This document shows positions 1 through 9,297 of a DNA stretch of 25,442 nt, piece by piece. The notes beneath the pieces are model-generated. The model worked only from the letters and a program-made list of their open reading frames with translations. It did not search any database and had not been told where the DNA came from. Numbering within the stretch: position 1 is the stretch's first letter; every line of letters begins with the position of its first letter. The translations under genes and the position numbers were made by a program. The DNA comes from Theodoxus fluviatilis (taxonomy: Eukaryota > Mollusca > Gastropoda > Cycloneritida > Neritidae), in the NCBI GenBank assembly GCA_034096865.1, contig JAWQFJ010005751.1, positions 30,001 through 55,442 of the forward strand, given 5' to 3'.

Positions 1-59
1 CCTCCTCCTCCTCCTCCTCCTCCTCCTCCTCCTCCTCCTCCTCCTCCTCCATCTTCTTC

Positions 60-128
<69 letters not shown>

Positions 129-251
129 TTCTTCTTCTTCTTCTTCTTCTTCTTCTTCTTCTTCTTCTTCTTCTTCTTCTTCTTCTTCTTCTTCTTCTTC
201 TTCTTCTTCTTCTTCTTCTTCTTCTTCTTCTTCTTCTTCTTCTTCTTCTTC
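1..251. repeat. Compound trinucleotide microsatellite (CCT, CAT, CTT)
   Basis: The window opens inside a trinucleotide repeat: CCT to about position 50, CAT/TCA from about 61 to 127, then CTT to about 251, with only a few interruptions. It lies upstream of the first recognisable desaturase exon, so it is probably intronic. The left end of the tract is outside the window. Confidence 0.97.
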
Positions 252-401
252 TCACCATGCAACATCTCATGACATGCATGCTGGGATTGTTCTTATGTCA
301 TGTACTGTGTAGTGTGCTTTTCTGCTGTGAGATACGGACCTACGTGGTGTGGCTGCTGCAGGGCATGCATTCTACACGTGCATGTGCTTTTCACTTTTCA
401 G

Positions 402-462
402 TGGGGGAAGAAGAAGAAGGGGTTTATGCCATACCAGTTCCAGCACAACTACTTCTACATGA
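402..462 (+). CDS. fads: Desaturase exon A (61 nt), partial gene's first visible exon
   Basis: It follows a pyrimidine-rich acceptor (cacttttcag) and ends before the strong donor GTGAGT at 463. It reads [20 protein letters not shown] plus one base of an isoleucine codon that is completed by the next exon. The match to the conserved ...KKxxFxPYxxQHxYFF(L/M)I block of FADS proteins fixes the frame. The exon enters in phase 0 and leaves in phase 1. Confidence 0.92.
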
Positions 463-3400
463 GTGAGTTGTACTTGCCTGCCACCAAAATACAAACACGT
501 ACCCTATGTCGTGCTCAGTATCATCGGGACAGTTTGCTTCTACCCTTACCCTGCCACCAAAATACAAGCACGTACCCTATGTCGTGCTCAGTATCATCGG
601 GACTGTTTGCTTCTACCCTTACCCTGCCACCAAAATACAAGCACGTACCCTATGTCGTGCTCAGTATCATCGGGACAGTTTGCTTTTACCCTTACCCTGC
701 CACCAAAATACAAACACGTACCCTATGTCGTGCTCAGTATCATCGGGACAGTTTGCTTCTACCCTTACCCTGCCACCAAAATACAAACACGTACCCTATG
801 TCGTGCTCAGTATCATCGGGACTGTTTGCTTCTACCCTTACCCTGCCACCAAAATACAAGCACGTACCCTATGTCGTGCTCAGTATCATCGGGACTGTTT
901 GCTTCTACCCTTACCCTGCCACCAAAATACAAACACGTACCCTATGTCGTGCTCAGTATCATCGGGACTGTTTGCTTCTACCCTTACCCTGCCACCAAAA
1001 TACAAACACGTACCCTATGTCGTGCTCAGTATCATCGGGACTGTTTGCTTCTACCCTTACCCTGCCACCAAAATACAAACACGTACCCTATGTCGTGCTC
1101 AGTATCATCGGGACAGTTTGCTTCTACCCTTACCCTGGCATCAAGATTGGGACTCTTTGGTCAGGCAGCACTACGTAAAAAAAAAAGCTTCATTTCAAAG
1201 ATGAGACATCTTCCCTTTTCTTCTGTGCATGACCTTCTAAACTATCGAACAAAATAGAGAAGAAAATACCAACCAAACCTATACCAGAAGTACTTACAAT
1301 TGAACACAGAATTTTCTTTGTCTTTTTTGAAAGTAAAGAAATAGTTGATGCTTAATTGTTGGGGCTACTTTTTGGATAGCACACTTCATGACCATCGCCC
1401 CTCACCATCACAGCATGTGCTGCAACTAGCAGGCTTGGCCCAGGCATGACCTTGCAGCATATGTCACAACTTGTAGAGGCAGGTTTCCCAGAAGTAATCC
1501 AAACACATCATATGCGATCCTCTCAAGGGGCAGAGGCAAGTTTTCTTTCGAAAGGTGTAAATGAATATCCAGAGAAGAGTGTTCACAGTGAGCACTTGAG
1601 AAGGGAAAAGCTTTTCTCCTAATTGACCCTGTTCATGCAGATGATTGTCCTCTCTGAACATGTTATTTCTTAAGATCCTGTACTGCCCGTTACTGCCCAC
1701 CCTGCTCAATCCTGTACTGCCCGTTACTGCCCACCCTGCTCAATCCTGTACTGCCCGTTACTGCCCACCCTGCTCAATCCTGTACTGCCCGTTACTGCCC
1801 ACCCTGCTCAATCCTGTACTGCTCATTACTGCCCACCCTGCTCAATCCTGTACTGCCCGTTACTGCCCACCCTGCTCAATCCTGTACCGCCCATAGCCGC
1901 TCACCCTGCTCAATCCTGTACGGCCCATAGCCGCCCACCCCACGTGGCTATTACTTGACAGATCTCCTCTACAAATTGCATAATCCTTACAGGACGGGGG
2001 AATAAAACATTTAAATGACTTACAAGACCTTAAGAGTTAAAAATCTTACAAAAGAAAACATGCCTTTTATGGGGTGAGGGGATGGTGTATGATGCGTCAG
2101 GATTGCTTCTTGGAAGCTCGTGTCTGAGATTGAGAAAGGATTAATCAAAACTTACTATGTAACATGTCAAGTATTGTAACTGAGTGTGCAAGCTTGCCCT
2201 TCAGTTTGATTCCTACATTAGTGTAGTGCTAACTGTTGTACAGTGTTCCGAAATGGTGTATGATGCATCAGGATTGCTTCTTGGAAGCTCGTGTCTGAGA
2301 TTGAGAAAGGGTTAATCAAGATTAGTATGTAACATGTCAAGTATTGTAACTGAGTGTGCAAGCTTGCCCTTCAGTTTGATTCCTACATTAGTGTAGTGCT
2401 AACTGTTTTACAGTGTTCTTGCTCTATTTTCTTTTTCTTGTAATATCGTATGCTCTTTGATATCATAGTGTGAAATCTAATTATCTGACTCCACTAAGCT
2501 GGTAGTATAGTTATAAAGCAACTTCAGATTTGACTTTTTGGAGGGTGGGGGCATGGAGGAACCATGTTTCTGAGAGTTTAAGAGTTGTGTCCTTCATTGA
2601 AATGCTCTGTGATGATCTGCAGTGTCTCGGAAGAGAAAGTTTGCTAGGAAGATGTGTATGATTTTTAGCATGTCTGTATTTCTCTGCAGTTCTCCCTCCC
2701 CTCCTGCTCCCACTCTACTTCAACTTTGAAGTTCCCTACTTCCTCTACACACGCAAGCTCTATGGGGTGAGTGGCAATGCCATCATTGATTACTTTTCCA
2801 AGTGCAGCATTGTAGGAGCTCTGGTGGCAACATTAGAGCTGACAAAGTAAAGTATGTTTTCTTGAAAGATACGTGACAGATTGCTGCATCATGACTGACT
2901 GCCACCAAAACAATACTTTCAGAAGATGGTGAAAATACAACTGGCAAAGCTGTTGTTGATTTGTTGTCTTTTTGACTCACATGCGAAGCAAAAGTGAGTC
3001 TATGTACTCACCCGTTTCGTCCGTCCGGGCGTCCGGGCGTCCGTTTAAAACTTTAACGTTGGATTTTTCTAGGAGACTATTAAGTCTATCAACACCCAAT
3101 TTGGCATGATGGTGTATGATGACAAGGCGTCAAAAAACATACACAGTGACTTGACCTTGCTTCAAGGTCAAGGTCGCAGGGGCCATAAATGTTGTCTAAA
3201 AGACAGCCATTTTTCACATTTTCTCTGAAGTTTTTGAGATTGGATACCTCACCTATATATGGTATATAGGGCAAAGTAAGCCCTATCTTTTGATACCAGT
3301 TTGGTTGACCTTGCTTCAAGGTCAAGGTCACAGGAGCTCTTCAAAGTTAGATTGTATACATATTTTGAAGTGACCTTGCCCCTGAACTATGGAAGATAAC

Positions 3401-6400
3401 TGTTCCAAACTTCATAACATTGTAGTACACATGTTATACTTTCATCATGAGACACATTTGGTCACATATCATGAAGGTCAAGGTCACTTTGACCCTTATG
3501 AAATGTGACCAAAATGGGGTAGTGAAGCACTAAAAGTGACCATATCTCATGGTAGAAAGTGCAAATAAGCACTTGGGTCAAGGCGACATGTATTTTGGTA
3601 GGGAAAATGTGTAAAGCATTTCTTAGTGTATGATGTCATTGCTAGGTGTAGTTGTTTGACCTCGAGGGTAACCTGAAGGTCATGTCAAGGTCAAGGTCAA
3701 GCATGTGAGTCGTATGGGCTTTGCCCTTCTTGTTTCTCTGAATGACTGAAATGCTGCCAGTGAGCAGTTGAATCGCAGTCCCCCAGCTATGATGCAGGGC
3801 ATTTCATGAGTGGATGGGGTTTTCATTGTTCCAATATTGCTGCTAGCAGTTTACACATAGCATTTCCCTTCTAAGGTTAAATGTTATGTTGATGTTGCAA
3901 GTGTCTCTTACACTCCCGGATTTTATGGAGTGATTGAGTTATTTGCAAAAAAATTAAAATTTAACGATAGTGTGCTTGTGGGTGTGTTAAGATAACCTGT
4001 GATGGCTTTCATGTAATTCTTAAGATGTATTTTTTGACATTGGTAATCAGGTGTGAAGAAATGGGAGATCGAAAGAAGATGGTCTGTTCATCACGTTTTG
4101 CTGGTTGGTAATGAGGGGGGTATGGAGGGTGGGGGTGGGGAGCAGGGTGGTGTGTGGGGGTGGGTGGGCGGGGAGTGGTTGTAATGAGAAGAAGGGAAGA
4201 ATGGAGCATCAGGGCAATGGGGGGCATGGGGTGGGGTGGGGTGGGGTGGGAGTGTCTTTTGTAGTTTCTGTTCATTTCAGGAATTTGTTGTTCTGGGCTG
4301 CTTTGAATATCTGGAATTAGCCATCCTATTCCAATCTTCCCCTCTCTGCAGGAGATGGTCTGGATGGTGACCTTTTTCCTGAGATACATCTTGATGTTTG
4401 CCCCCTTTTTCGGCGTGGGAGGAACCCTTCTTTTCTACCTCTGGATTCGGTCAGCTTCTGTTGATGTCTTCACCTGTGTTGGATGGCTGGACTTTCCCTC
4501 TGTTGTCAACACGTGTACAGTTGATATCTCTCTGACAATGCGAGAAATTTTAGTAGATGCATGCGACCATGAGGGATGATTCATTTATGTTATTGGGAGT
4601 CACAATTTACACCAGCAAATCCCTTCAATGAGTGCAAAAGAAATGGATGCCTGGAAAAGATTGTAGGTTGATGTCTCCATTTATTGTTTAGCTTTAGGAT
4701 GAATAAAAAGCTTACTTCTATGAAAAGTTGGAATATTTGAAAAGGAAATAATGCATAAACCGAGCAAATTTTTGTTAAACCAGATTCGTTGAATGAATTG
4801 AATTCTGCATAAGTTCATGGCTAGTTGCAGATGAGTCATTTTAATTCAAGATCAAGTTCACATGGAGTGGGATAATATAAGTACCCATCCAAGGTCAAAG
4901 CTTTTAGAGTTGTGTATTTACTTAGCCCCCTGTCGTTGTGCCAGCTTTCTGGAGAGCCACTGGTTTGTGTGGACGACGCAGATGTCGCATATCCCCATGG
5001 AGGTGGACTACGACCATGGACATGACTGGGTGACCATGCAGCTCAAGGCCACCTGCAACGTGGACCAGTCCCCCTTCAACGACTGGTTCTCCGGCCACCT
5101 CAACTTCCAGATTGAACACCAGTGGGTAGCAGTCGTCAAAGCTTTGTTATGGTTGTCATGGTGGTGGTGGTGGTGGTGGTGGTGGTGGTGGTGGTGGTGG
5201 TGGTGGTGGTGGTGGTGGTGGTGGTGGTGGTGGTGATGGTGGTGGTGGTGGTGGTGGTGATGGTGGTGGTGGTGGTGGTGGTGGTGGTGATGATGGTGGT
5301 GGTGGTGGTGATGGTGGTGGTGGTGATGGTGGTGGTGGTGATGGTGGTGGTGGTGGTGATGGTGGTGGTGGTGGTGGTGGTGGTGGTGGTGGTGGTGATG
5401 GTGGTGGTGGTGGTGATGGTGGTGGTGGTGGTGGTGATGGTGGTGGTGGTGGTGATGGTGGAATTGAGGAAAGTGGGGAAGGTGGTGGTCGTCTGGGTAG
5501 TGGTGGTGGTGAAGGTGGTGGTGGTCTGGGTGGTGGTGATGGTGGTCTGGGTAGTGGTGGTGGTGGTGGTGGTGGTGGTGGTGGAATTGATTAAAGTGGT
5601 GGTGATAGTGGTCTGGGTGGTTGTAGTGGTGGTGGTGGAATTAATGAAAGTGGGGAAGGTGGTGGTAGTCTGGGTAGTTGTGTTGGTGGTCATCTGGGTT
5701 CTGGTGGTGGTCGAATGGGTGGTGGTGGTGGTCGTCTGGGTGGTGGTGGTGGTCGTCTGGGTGGTGGTGGTGGTCGTCTGGGTGGGGGTGTTGGTGAATG
5801 TGGTGGAATTGATTAAAGTGTTGGTGATAGTGGTCTGGGTGGTGGAGGTGGTGGCAGAGATAGAGGTAGTGATGGTGGTGGTGGTGGTATCAAGGGTGAG
5901 CTGCCCAGCAGCAGACCCAGTAGTACTAAGTAGACAGAAAAGTTTTCATCTGACATCCAGTGTATGCCAGCATCACAGTAAGTGTAGAAGCTGAGGCATG
6001 TGAACATCAAAGCAGTATGAATTTCACCATTAAAACTACATGTGTGGATGTCCTTTTTCTTCTTTATCAGCAGTCAGATTTGGTCAGTTTCAACTCTTCT
6101 ATCTCTCTTATTTTCTTTTTTCATAGGTTTTTGCGGAAAAGTTGTCCCATAGCAGGCCAGGATCTGAAGACTAGTTGTATCAACTAGACTCCTCCTAGCG
6201 TTCTAGGACAATCTGTAATGGGAAGATGCTCCTCTGAGTAGCAGATGTGTGTCTGTGGCTGTCACGATTCCTCTCTTGCCTGTTGCAGTCTCTTCCCCAC
6301 CATGCCTCGCCACAACCTGCACAAGGCCGCCCCTCTAGTGCGCTCCCTGTGTGAGAAGCACCAACTCCACTACCAGTCCAAGACACTCCTCACCGCCATG

Positions 6401-6414
6401 AAGGACATTGTAGG

Positions 6415-6487
<73 letters not shown>

Positions 6488-6532
6488 TGTCTCTGTGTGT
6501 GTGTGTGTGTCTCTGTGTGTGTGTGTGTCTGT

Positions 6533-6569
<37 letters not shown>

Positions 6570-6826
6570 TGTCTCTGTCTGTGTGTGTGTGTCTGTCTCT
6601 GTGTGTGTGTGTGTGTGTGTCTGTCTCTGTGTGTGTGTGTGTGGGGGGGTTTGTATGTGTGTGTTGGTGTGGGTGTTTGTGTGCAGGTGTGTGTGTGTGT
6701 GTGTATTTATGTGTGTGTTTGTCAATGTGTGGGGGGGGGGGGTTGTGCATGTGTGTGTATGTGTATGGTGAGTTTGTGTGGTGTGTGTGTGTGTGTGTGT
6801 GTATGGTGAGTTTGTGTGTGTGGTGT

Positions 6827-6864
<38 letters not shown>

Positions 6865-7471
6865 ATGCACACATGGGAAAGATGAGTATGCTGAACTCCA
6901 TGTGATACAGAGAGCTGCAAAAAACTGTCCACAGTCCCACCACTGCACAGGACTGAAGCATGGGGCGACAGCACTTCTCCAGGTGGCACCACCCCGCCGC
7001 CTCGTGAGTCGGTGTGCCAAGCAGCACGGTGCACAGATGTGAGGCTGTGCCGAGTCACATTGTTTACCAAGTGTTTCATGACTTTCTTGCAGCTGAGAAC
7101 AAATGAGATGGTCAAAGTCATTATCATAGTTTTTTTTGGGGGGGGGTTTGTTTTGTTTGGGGGGATGGGGAGTGGGGTTTTGTTGTTGTTGTTGTTTGTT
7201 TGTGTTTTGTTTTTACTCCTAATATGAAGGAAATTTGAATCTTTCTTGCCACATAAGCTTTTAATAGTAAGGAGGGTTTAAAAAAAAAATTGATCTGTGT
7301 TTAAAATGTATTGAAGGACTGTTGTAGGTATTTCTGCACAGTTCTGTATAGTTGCATTTGCATCGCAATGATTGTGGACAGTATTTCAAAATGTTGATGG
7401 CTTTCCATTGTGTGCCTTGCAGGTCCTTGAAAGCATCAGGCAAAATGTGGCATGAGGCGTACCACATGTGA
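402..7471 (+). CDS. fads: Front-end fatty acid desaturase (FADS1/FADS2-like), 3' half, six exons
   Basis: Enzymes of this family insert a double bond between an existing one and the carboxyl end of a long-chain fatty acyl-CoA. They take electrons from a fused cytochrome b5 domain and sit in the endoplasmic reticulum membrane. Exons 402-462, 2690-2766, 4352-4449, 4945-5121, 6289-6414 and 7423-7471 join in one frame to 588 nt: 195 residues plus TGA. All junctions within the window use GT donors and AG acceptors. In order the protein shows [19 protein letters not shown], two hydrophobic membrane stretches ([27 protein letters not shown]...LLFYLW), the family segment [37 protein letters not shown], and a tail ending [13 protein letters not shown] is the third histidine box; its glutamine replaces histidine, as is typical of front-end desaturases. 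The HPGG haem motif and histidine boxes I and II are upstream of the window. Delta-5, delta-6 or delta-8 specificity cannot be assigned from this part. No polyadenylation signal is obvious close to the stop; an AATAAA near 9070 is distant. Confidence 0.96.
481..1137. repeat. 73-bp minisatellite, 9 copies, in desaturase intron 1
   Basis: Units begin at 481, 554, 627, 700, 773, 846, 919, 992 and 1065, each starting CCACCAAAATACAA and ending TTACCCTTACCCTG. Copies differ mainly at two positions (acaAacacg/acaGgcacg-type and gacAg/gacTg). The array begins only 18 nt after the splice donor of exon A. Because 73 is one more than a multiple of three, the same unit is read in three successive frames. 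All three + frames happen to be open, which produces long artefactual reading frames. Confidence 0.97.
1138..1678. other. Intron 1 sequence without recognisable features
   Basis: Unique, mildly AT-rich sequence between two minisatellites of intron 1. I see no exon, RNA gene or mobile element here. Confidence 0.6.
1679..1940. repeat. 34-bp minisatellite in intron 1
   Basis: About 7.5 copies of a 34-bp unit starting TGTACTGCCCGTTACTGCCC and ending CTGCTCAATCC. The first five or six units are almost identical; the last two carry the variant CGGCCCATAGCCGC. Decay is therefore one-sided, toward the right edge. Confidence 0.95.
2082..2423. repeat. 171-bp tandem duplication in intron 1
   Basis: Positions 2082-2252 and 2253-2423 are direct copies with only a few substitutions (for example gatgCGtcagg against gatgCAtcagg). 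This is a two-copy duplication with a sharp period of 171 bp. No coding role is visible. Confidence 0.93.
2690..2766 (+). CDS. fads: Desaturase exon B (77 nt)
   Basis: Acceptor tttctctgcag, donor GTGAGT at 2767. Its first two bases complete the isoleucine codon begun in exon A, then it reads [19 protein letters not shown] and TRKLYG. This corresponds to the hydrophobic segment following the second histidine-box region in FADS proteins. It ends in phase 0. Confidence 0.95.
2974..3732 (+). mobile_element. AAGGTCA-rich interspersed repeat, copy 1 (in intron 2)
   Basis: A repeat of about 759 bp that recurs inverted at 18260-18980. It begins GACTCACATGC and has the perfect inverted complement GCATGTGAGTC at 3701-3711, followed by the small hairpin GGGCTTTGCCC and then TTCTTG. 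The 5' end can also fold (GACTCAC with GTGAGTC 13 nt later). A CpG-rich run of CGTCCGTCCGGGCGTCC motifs follows the 5' end. The interior carries repeated TGACCTTG / CAAGGTCAAGGTC words. There is no coding capacity, so it is a non-autonomous element. The 11-bp terminal inverted repeat suggests a MITE-like DNA transposon, but I could not establish a target-site duplication. Confidence 0.85.
3733..4100. other. Intron 2 sequence without recognisable features
   Basis: Unique AT-rich sequence between the interspersed repeat and the G-rich tract. No exon or RNA gene is visible. Confidence 0.6.
4110..4252 (+). repeat. G-rich tract with G-quadruplex-type runs in intron 2
   Basis: Repeated runs of three to six G, including five successive GGGG/GGG runs separated by single T within about 4220-4250 (ggggtggggtggggtggggtgg). 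This meets the usual G-quadruplex pattern on the + strand, which is also the RNA strand of the desaturase intron, about 100 nt upstream of exon C. Confidence 0.8.
4352..4449 (+). CDS. fads: Desaturase exon C (98 nt)
   Basis: Acceptor cctctctgcag, donor GTCAGC at 4450. Reads [20 protein letters not shown] then [12 protein letters not shown] and two bases (CG) of an arginine codon. It is strongly hydrophobic and probably supplies one or two membrane segments just before the FLESHWF block. Confidence 0.95.
4945..5121 (+). CDS. fads: Desaturase exon D (177 nt), up to the third histidine box
   Basis: The acceptor is gttgtgccag. The first base completes the arginine codon of exon C, then [20 protein letters not shown], a segment containing [12 protein letters not shown], and [14 protein letters not shown]. 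The final two bases, CA, begin the second histidine of the QIEHH box. The donor GTGGGT at 5122 is non-optimal but preserves the frame exactly into exon E. This is the most conserved part of the gene here. Confidence 0.97.
5157..5900 (+). repeat. GGT/TGG microsatellite and derived minisatellite in intron 4
   Basis: Almost pure (TGG)n from 5157 to about 5460, interrupted by regular GAT triplets. From 5460 to 5900 it becomes a more complex repeat in which the phrase GGAATTGATTAAAGTG or close variants recur at about 5460, 5582, 5637 and 5807. The tract begins about 35 nt after the exon D donor. Long open frames across it are low-complexity artefacts. Confidence 0.97.
6289..6414 (+). CDS. fads: Desaturase exon E (126 nt)
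   Basis: Acceptor cctgttgcag. The first base completes the second histidine of QIEHH, followed by [41 protein letters not shown] and two bases of a glycine codon. The donor is GTATGT at 6415, which is itself the start of a (GT)n repeat. Choosing the GT one base earlier would put a stop in the final exon, so the boundary is fixed by frame. Confidence 0.96.
6415..6865 (+). repeat. GT/CT microsatellite beginning at the exon E donor
   Basis: (GT)n runs from the splice donor itself to about 6485, then GT blocks alternate with TCTGTCTCTG interruptions to about 6640, then imperfect GT, GGGG and TATG mixtures to about 6865. The intron (6415-7422) has a normal acceptor, ttgtgtgccttgcag. Reading frames of CVCV or HTHT composition here are artefacts. 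Confidence 0.97.
7423..7471 (+). CDS. fads: Desaturase exon F (terminal, 49 nt) with stop codon
   Basis: Starts after ttgtgtgccttgcag. The first base completes the glycine codon, then [15 protein letters not shown] and TGA at 7469-7471. The family usually ends with a similar SLKxSGxLWxDAY tail, so this is the natural C-terminus. The last five codons and the stop belong to the first unit of a 23-bp minisatellite. Confidence 0.95.
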
Positions 7472-7614
7472 CAGCAGAGGCGTACCACATGTGACAGCAG
7501 AGGCGCACCACATGTGACAGCAGAGGCGTACCACATGTGACAGCAGAGGCGTACCACATGTGACAGCAGAGGCGTACCACATGTGACAGCAGAGGCGTAC
7601 CACATGTGACAGCA
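7454..7614. repeat. 23-bp minisatellite spanning the desaturase stop codon, 7 copies
   Basis: Units start at 7454, 7477, 7500, 7523, 7546, 7569 and 7592, each beginning GAGGCGTACCACATGTGACA. Only one unit (7500) shows a substitution, in which GTAC becomes GCAC. The first unit encodes the terminal EAYHM and the TGA; the other six lie in the 3' untranslated region. Confidence 0.97.
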
Positions 7615-7904
7615 GAAAGACTAGTGTTGAACTTTCTGTATTCCAAGTCGACTATCCCAGTGATAAATTAGCTTCCAGATATACATTCCTGGATTCTCAA
7701 GAGACTGTACTGATGAATTATTCTTATTAGTTTTTCTGGATAATCTTTGCAGTCCGTCGCTCTTTAGCCCATATTTTACCTCATCCACACCTGCTTTCCC
7801 ACCTGGCATTAGGGCAAAAGCTGATTGCCTGGCACATTCCACCCCACCTAGCTACCTCTCTGTCCCTTGCTTTCTCCCTCAGAGCTGCCAAACGTACAGT
7901 CGGA

Positions 7905-8120
7905 GACAATTTCTGTCAGATGAAAATCGGCACCTGAAAAGTAATTGTTAGTGTCTTAAAGGTATTTGGAAGTCAACAGCATACCAAAGCAGTAGTACCA
8001 CAGATAAAGTCAGATAAGATTTCTATTGGATGAAAATGATCAAGTGAAAAGTATTTGTTAGTGTCCTCGGGGTATTTGGAAGTAAGAAGAGTTACACCAA
8101 AGCAGAAGTACAACAAATGA
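7905..8120. repeat. Degenerate 110-bp tandem duplication
   Basis: The stretch containing TGAAAATCGGCACCTGAAAAG (7921) recurs 110 bp later as TGAAAATGATCAAGTGAAAAG (8031). Both are followed by TTGTTAGTGTC and GGTATTTGGAAGT, and by ACCAAAGCAG. The copies are diverged and it is an old duplication. It may lie in the desaturase 3' untranslated region or in intergenic DNA. Confidence 0.85.
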
Positions 8121-8216
8121 CCTTAGCTGTCCAGTGCCCCTTCATCATTGGCACCCATGGCTGGTGGGCCTTATGGACCCACTCCAATAGCTCAGCCAGG
8201 GGTGCCCCTTGCAACC

Positions 8217-8432
8217 ATTGAACCAAATATTAGATCGATATTCACCTCTAGTGAGATGGGGAGGCAGAGAGTGTGTTTTGAGCTAGACATTGAAGCAAAT
8301 GTTAGATCGATGTTCACCTCTAGTGAGATGGGGAGGCAGAGAGTGTGTTTTGAGCTAGACATTGAAGCAAATGTTAGATCGATGTTCACCTCTAGTGAGA
8401 TGGGGAGGCAGAGAGTGTGTTTTGAGCTAGAC
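8217..8432. repeat. 72-bp repeat, 3 copies
   Basis: Units at 8217, 8289 and 8361, the last two nearly identical and the first more diverged. The unit is 24 codons long and open in one frame on each strand, so a translated repeat of 24 residues is possible on paper. I see no start context, splice context or homology that supports translation. Confidence 0.93.
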
Positions 8433-9297
8433 AAGGTCTTCTATGTTGCCTTCCCACTACCCTAAGAACATCTTGAGCTTTTATAGGAAAATAACCAGTG
8501 AGTGTATGTGCTATATGTTTAGTGGATATTATATTCCAGTTGAGTTTTTATTCTATGGTGCCGATGTCAAACTACAGATTTTATGTAAAGAGTACATGAA
8601 ATGTCTAAGTGGAAAGAGAATTGAGTATGAATTGAAGTTGCTATGGTATCGATGCAGTCCTTCGTTGCTTCCTGTAGATTATTCCTCTTGAATACCTCGA
8701 CCCCCTCAGCAACAGGACTTTTGGCCCGGTGATCAAACTTTATGAAATATGAATCTGTATCACTGTCACAGTTTGTAGTTTTCATACAACTATGAGCTAT
8801 TATGGGGCGGAAGTACCTCTTAAGAAAGGAAGAGAGCTCTGGTGTAAAGCTGTCTTTTTGCCCTAGCTAAGCATCCACCATTCTGTAAACCCGAGTCAGT
8901 AATATTGACTCTGGCACAGTTCGCAATGAATGCGTAATAGGCTTGACCCTTGGCATTACAACCTTGCGCCAAAAATAGTTCGTTCTGATACTATTTTTCT
9001 CTCCACTTTTTACAGAAATCATTCAGATGTAAAAACTTGTTTCCATTTCAACACAAACATTTTATTGTATCGAATAAACCCTTGTTTGTTGTCTCAACAA
9101 GAGTAAGTTAAGAGTTTTGTGCGAAATAGTCCTAGAACTACTTTAACAGCGTATGTCAGGGAGCACATCGGCTATTCCACAAGCCTCTCGTGTGACCTCC
9201 GCTTGCATAAATTGGCTGAAAACCTTCCATCACGTGATGGGAACTGTGCTAGAGATACTTTTGCCGGTAGGCGAAATCTCTAGTTTACTAGAATGAG
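8433..9297. other. Intergenic sequence with one isolated unit of the 21-bp satellite
   Basis: Mostly unique sequence. Positions 8860-8878 match a unit of the downstream 21-bp array over 19 bases (GCCCTAGCTAAGCATCCAC). An AATAAA lies at about 9073-9078. No gene is recognised. Confidence 0.6.

Noticed and set aside
300..1257. Three long + strand reading frames of 232-292 codons
   Set aside because: They are the same 73-bp minisatellite unit read in rotating frames. Only 402-462 is real coding sequence, supported by desaturase similarity and splice sites.
5122..5994. 290-codon frame of V and M repeats and the antisense T-repeat frame
   Set aside because: Pure translation of a GGT/GAT microsatellite within intron 4.
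6245..7127. CVCV and HTHT frames of up to 265 codons on both strands
   Set aside because: Translation of the GT repeat. Only 6289-6414 in one frame is genuine desaturase exon.
9069..9080. AATAAA as the desaturase polyadenylation signal
   Set aside because: It is 1.6 kb past the stop with no supporting downstream element that I can judge; transcript ends would be needed.
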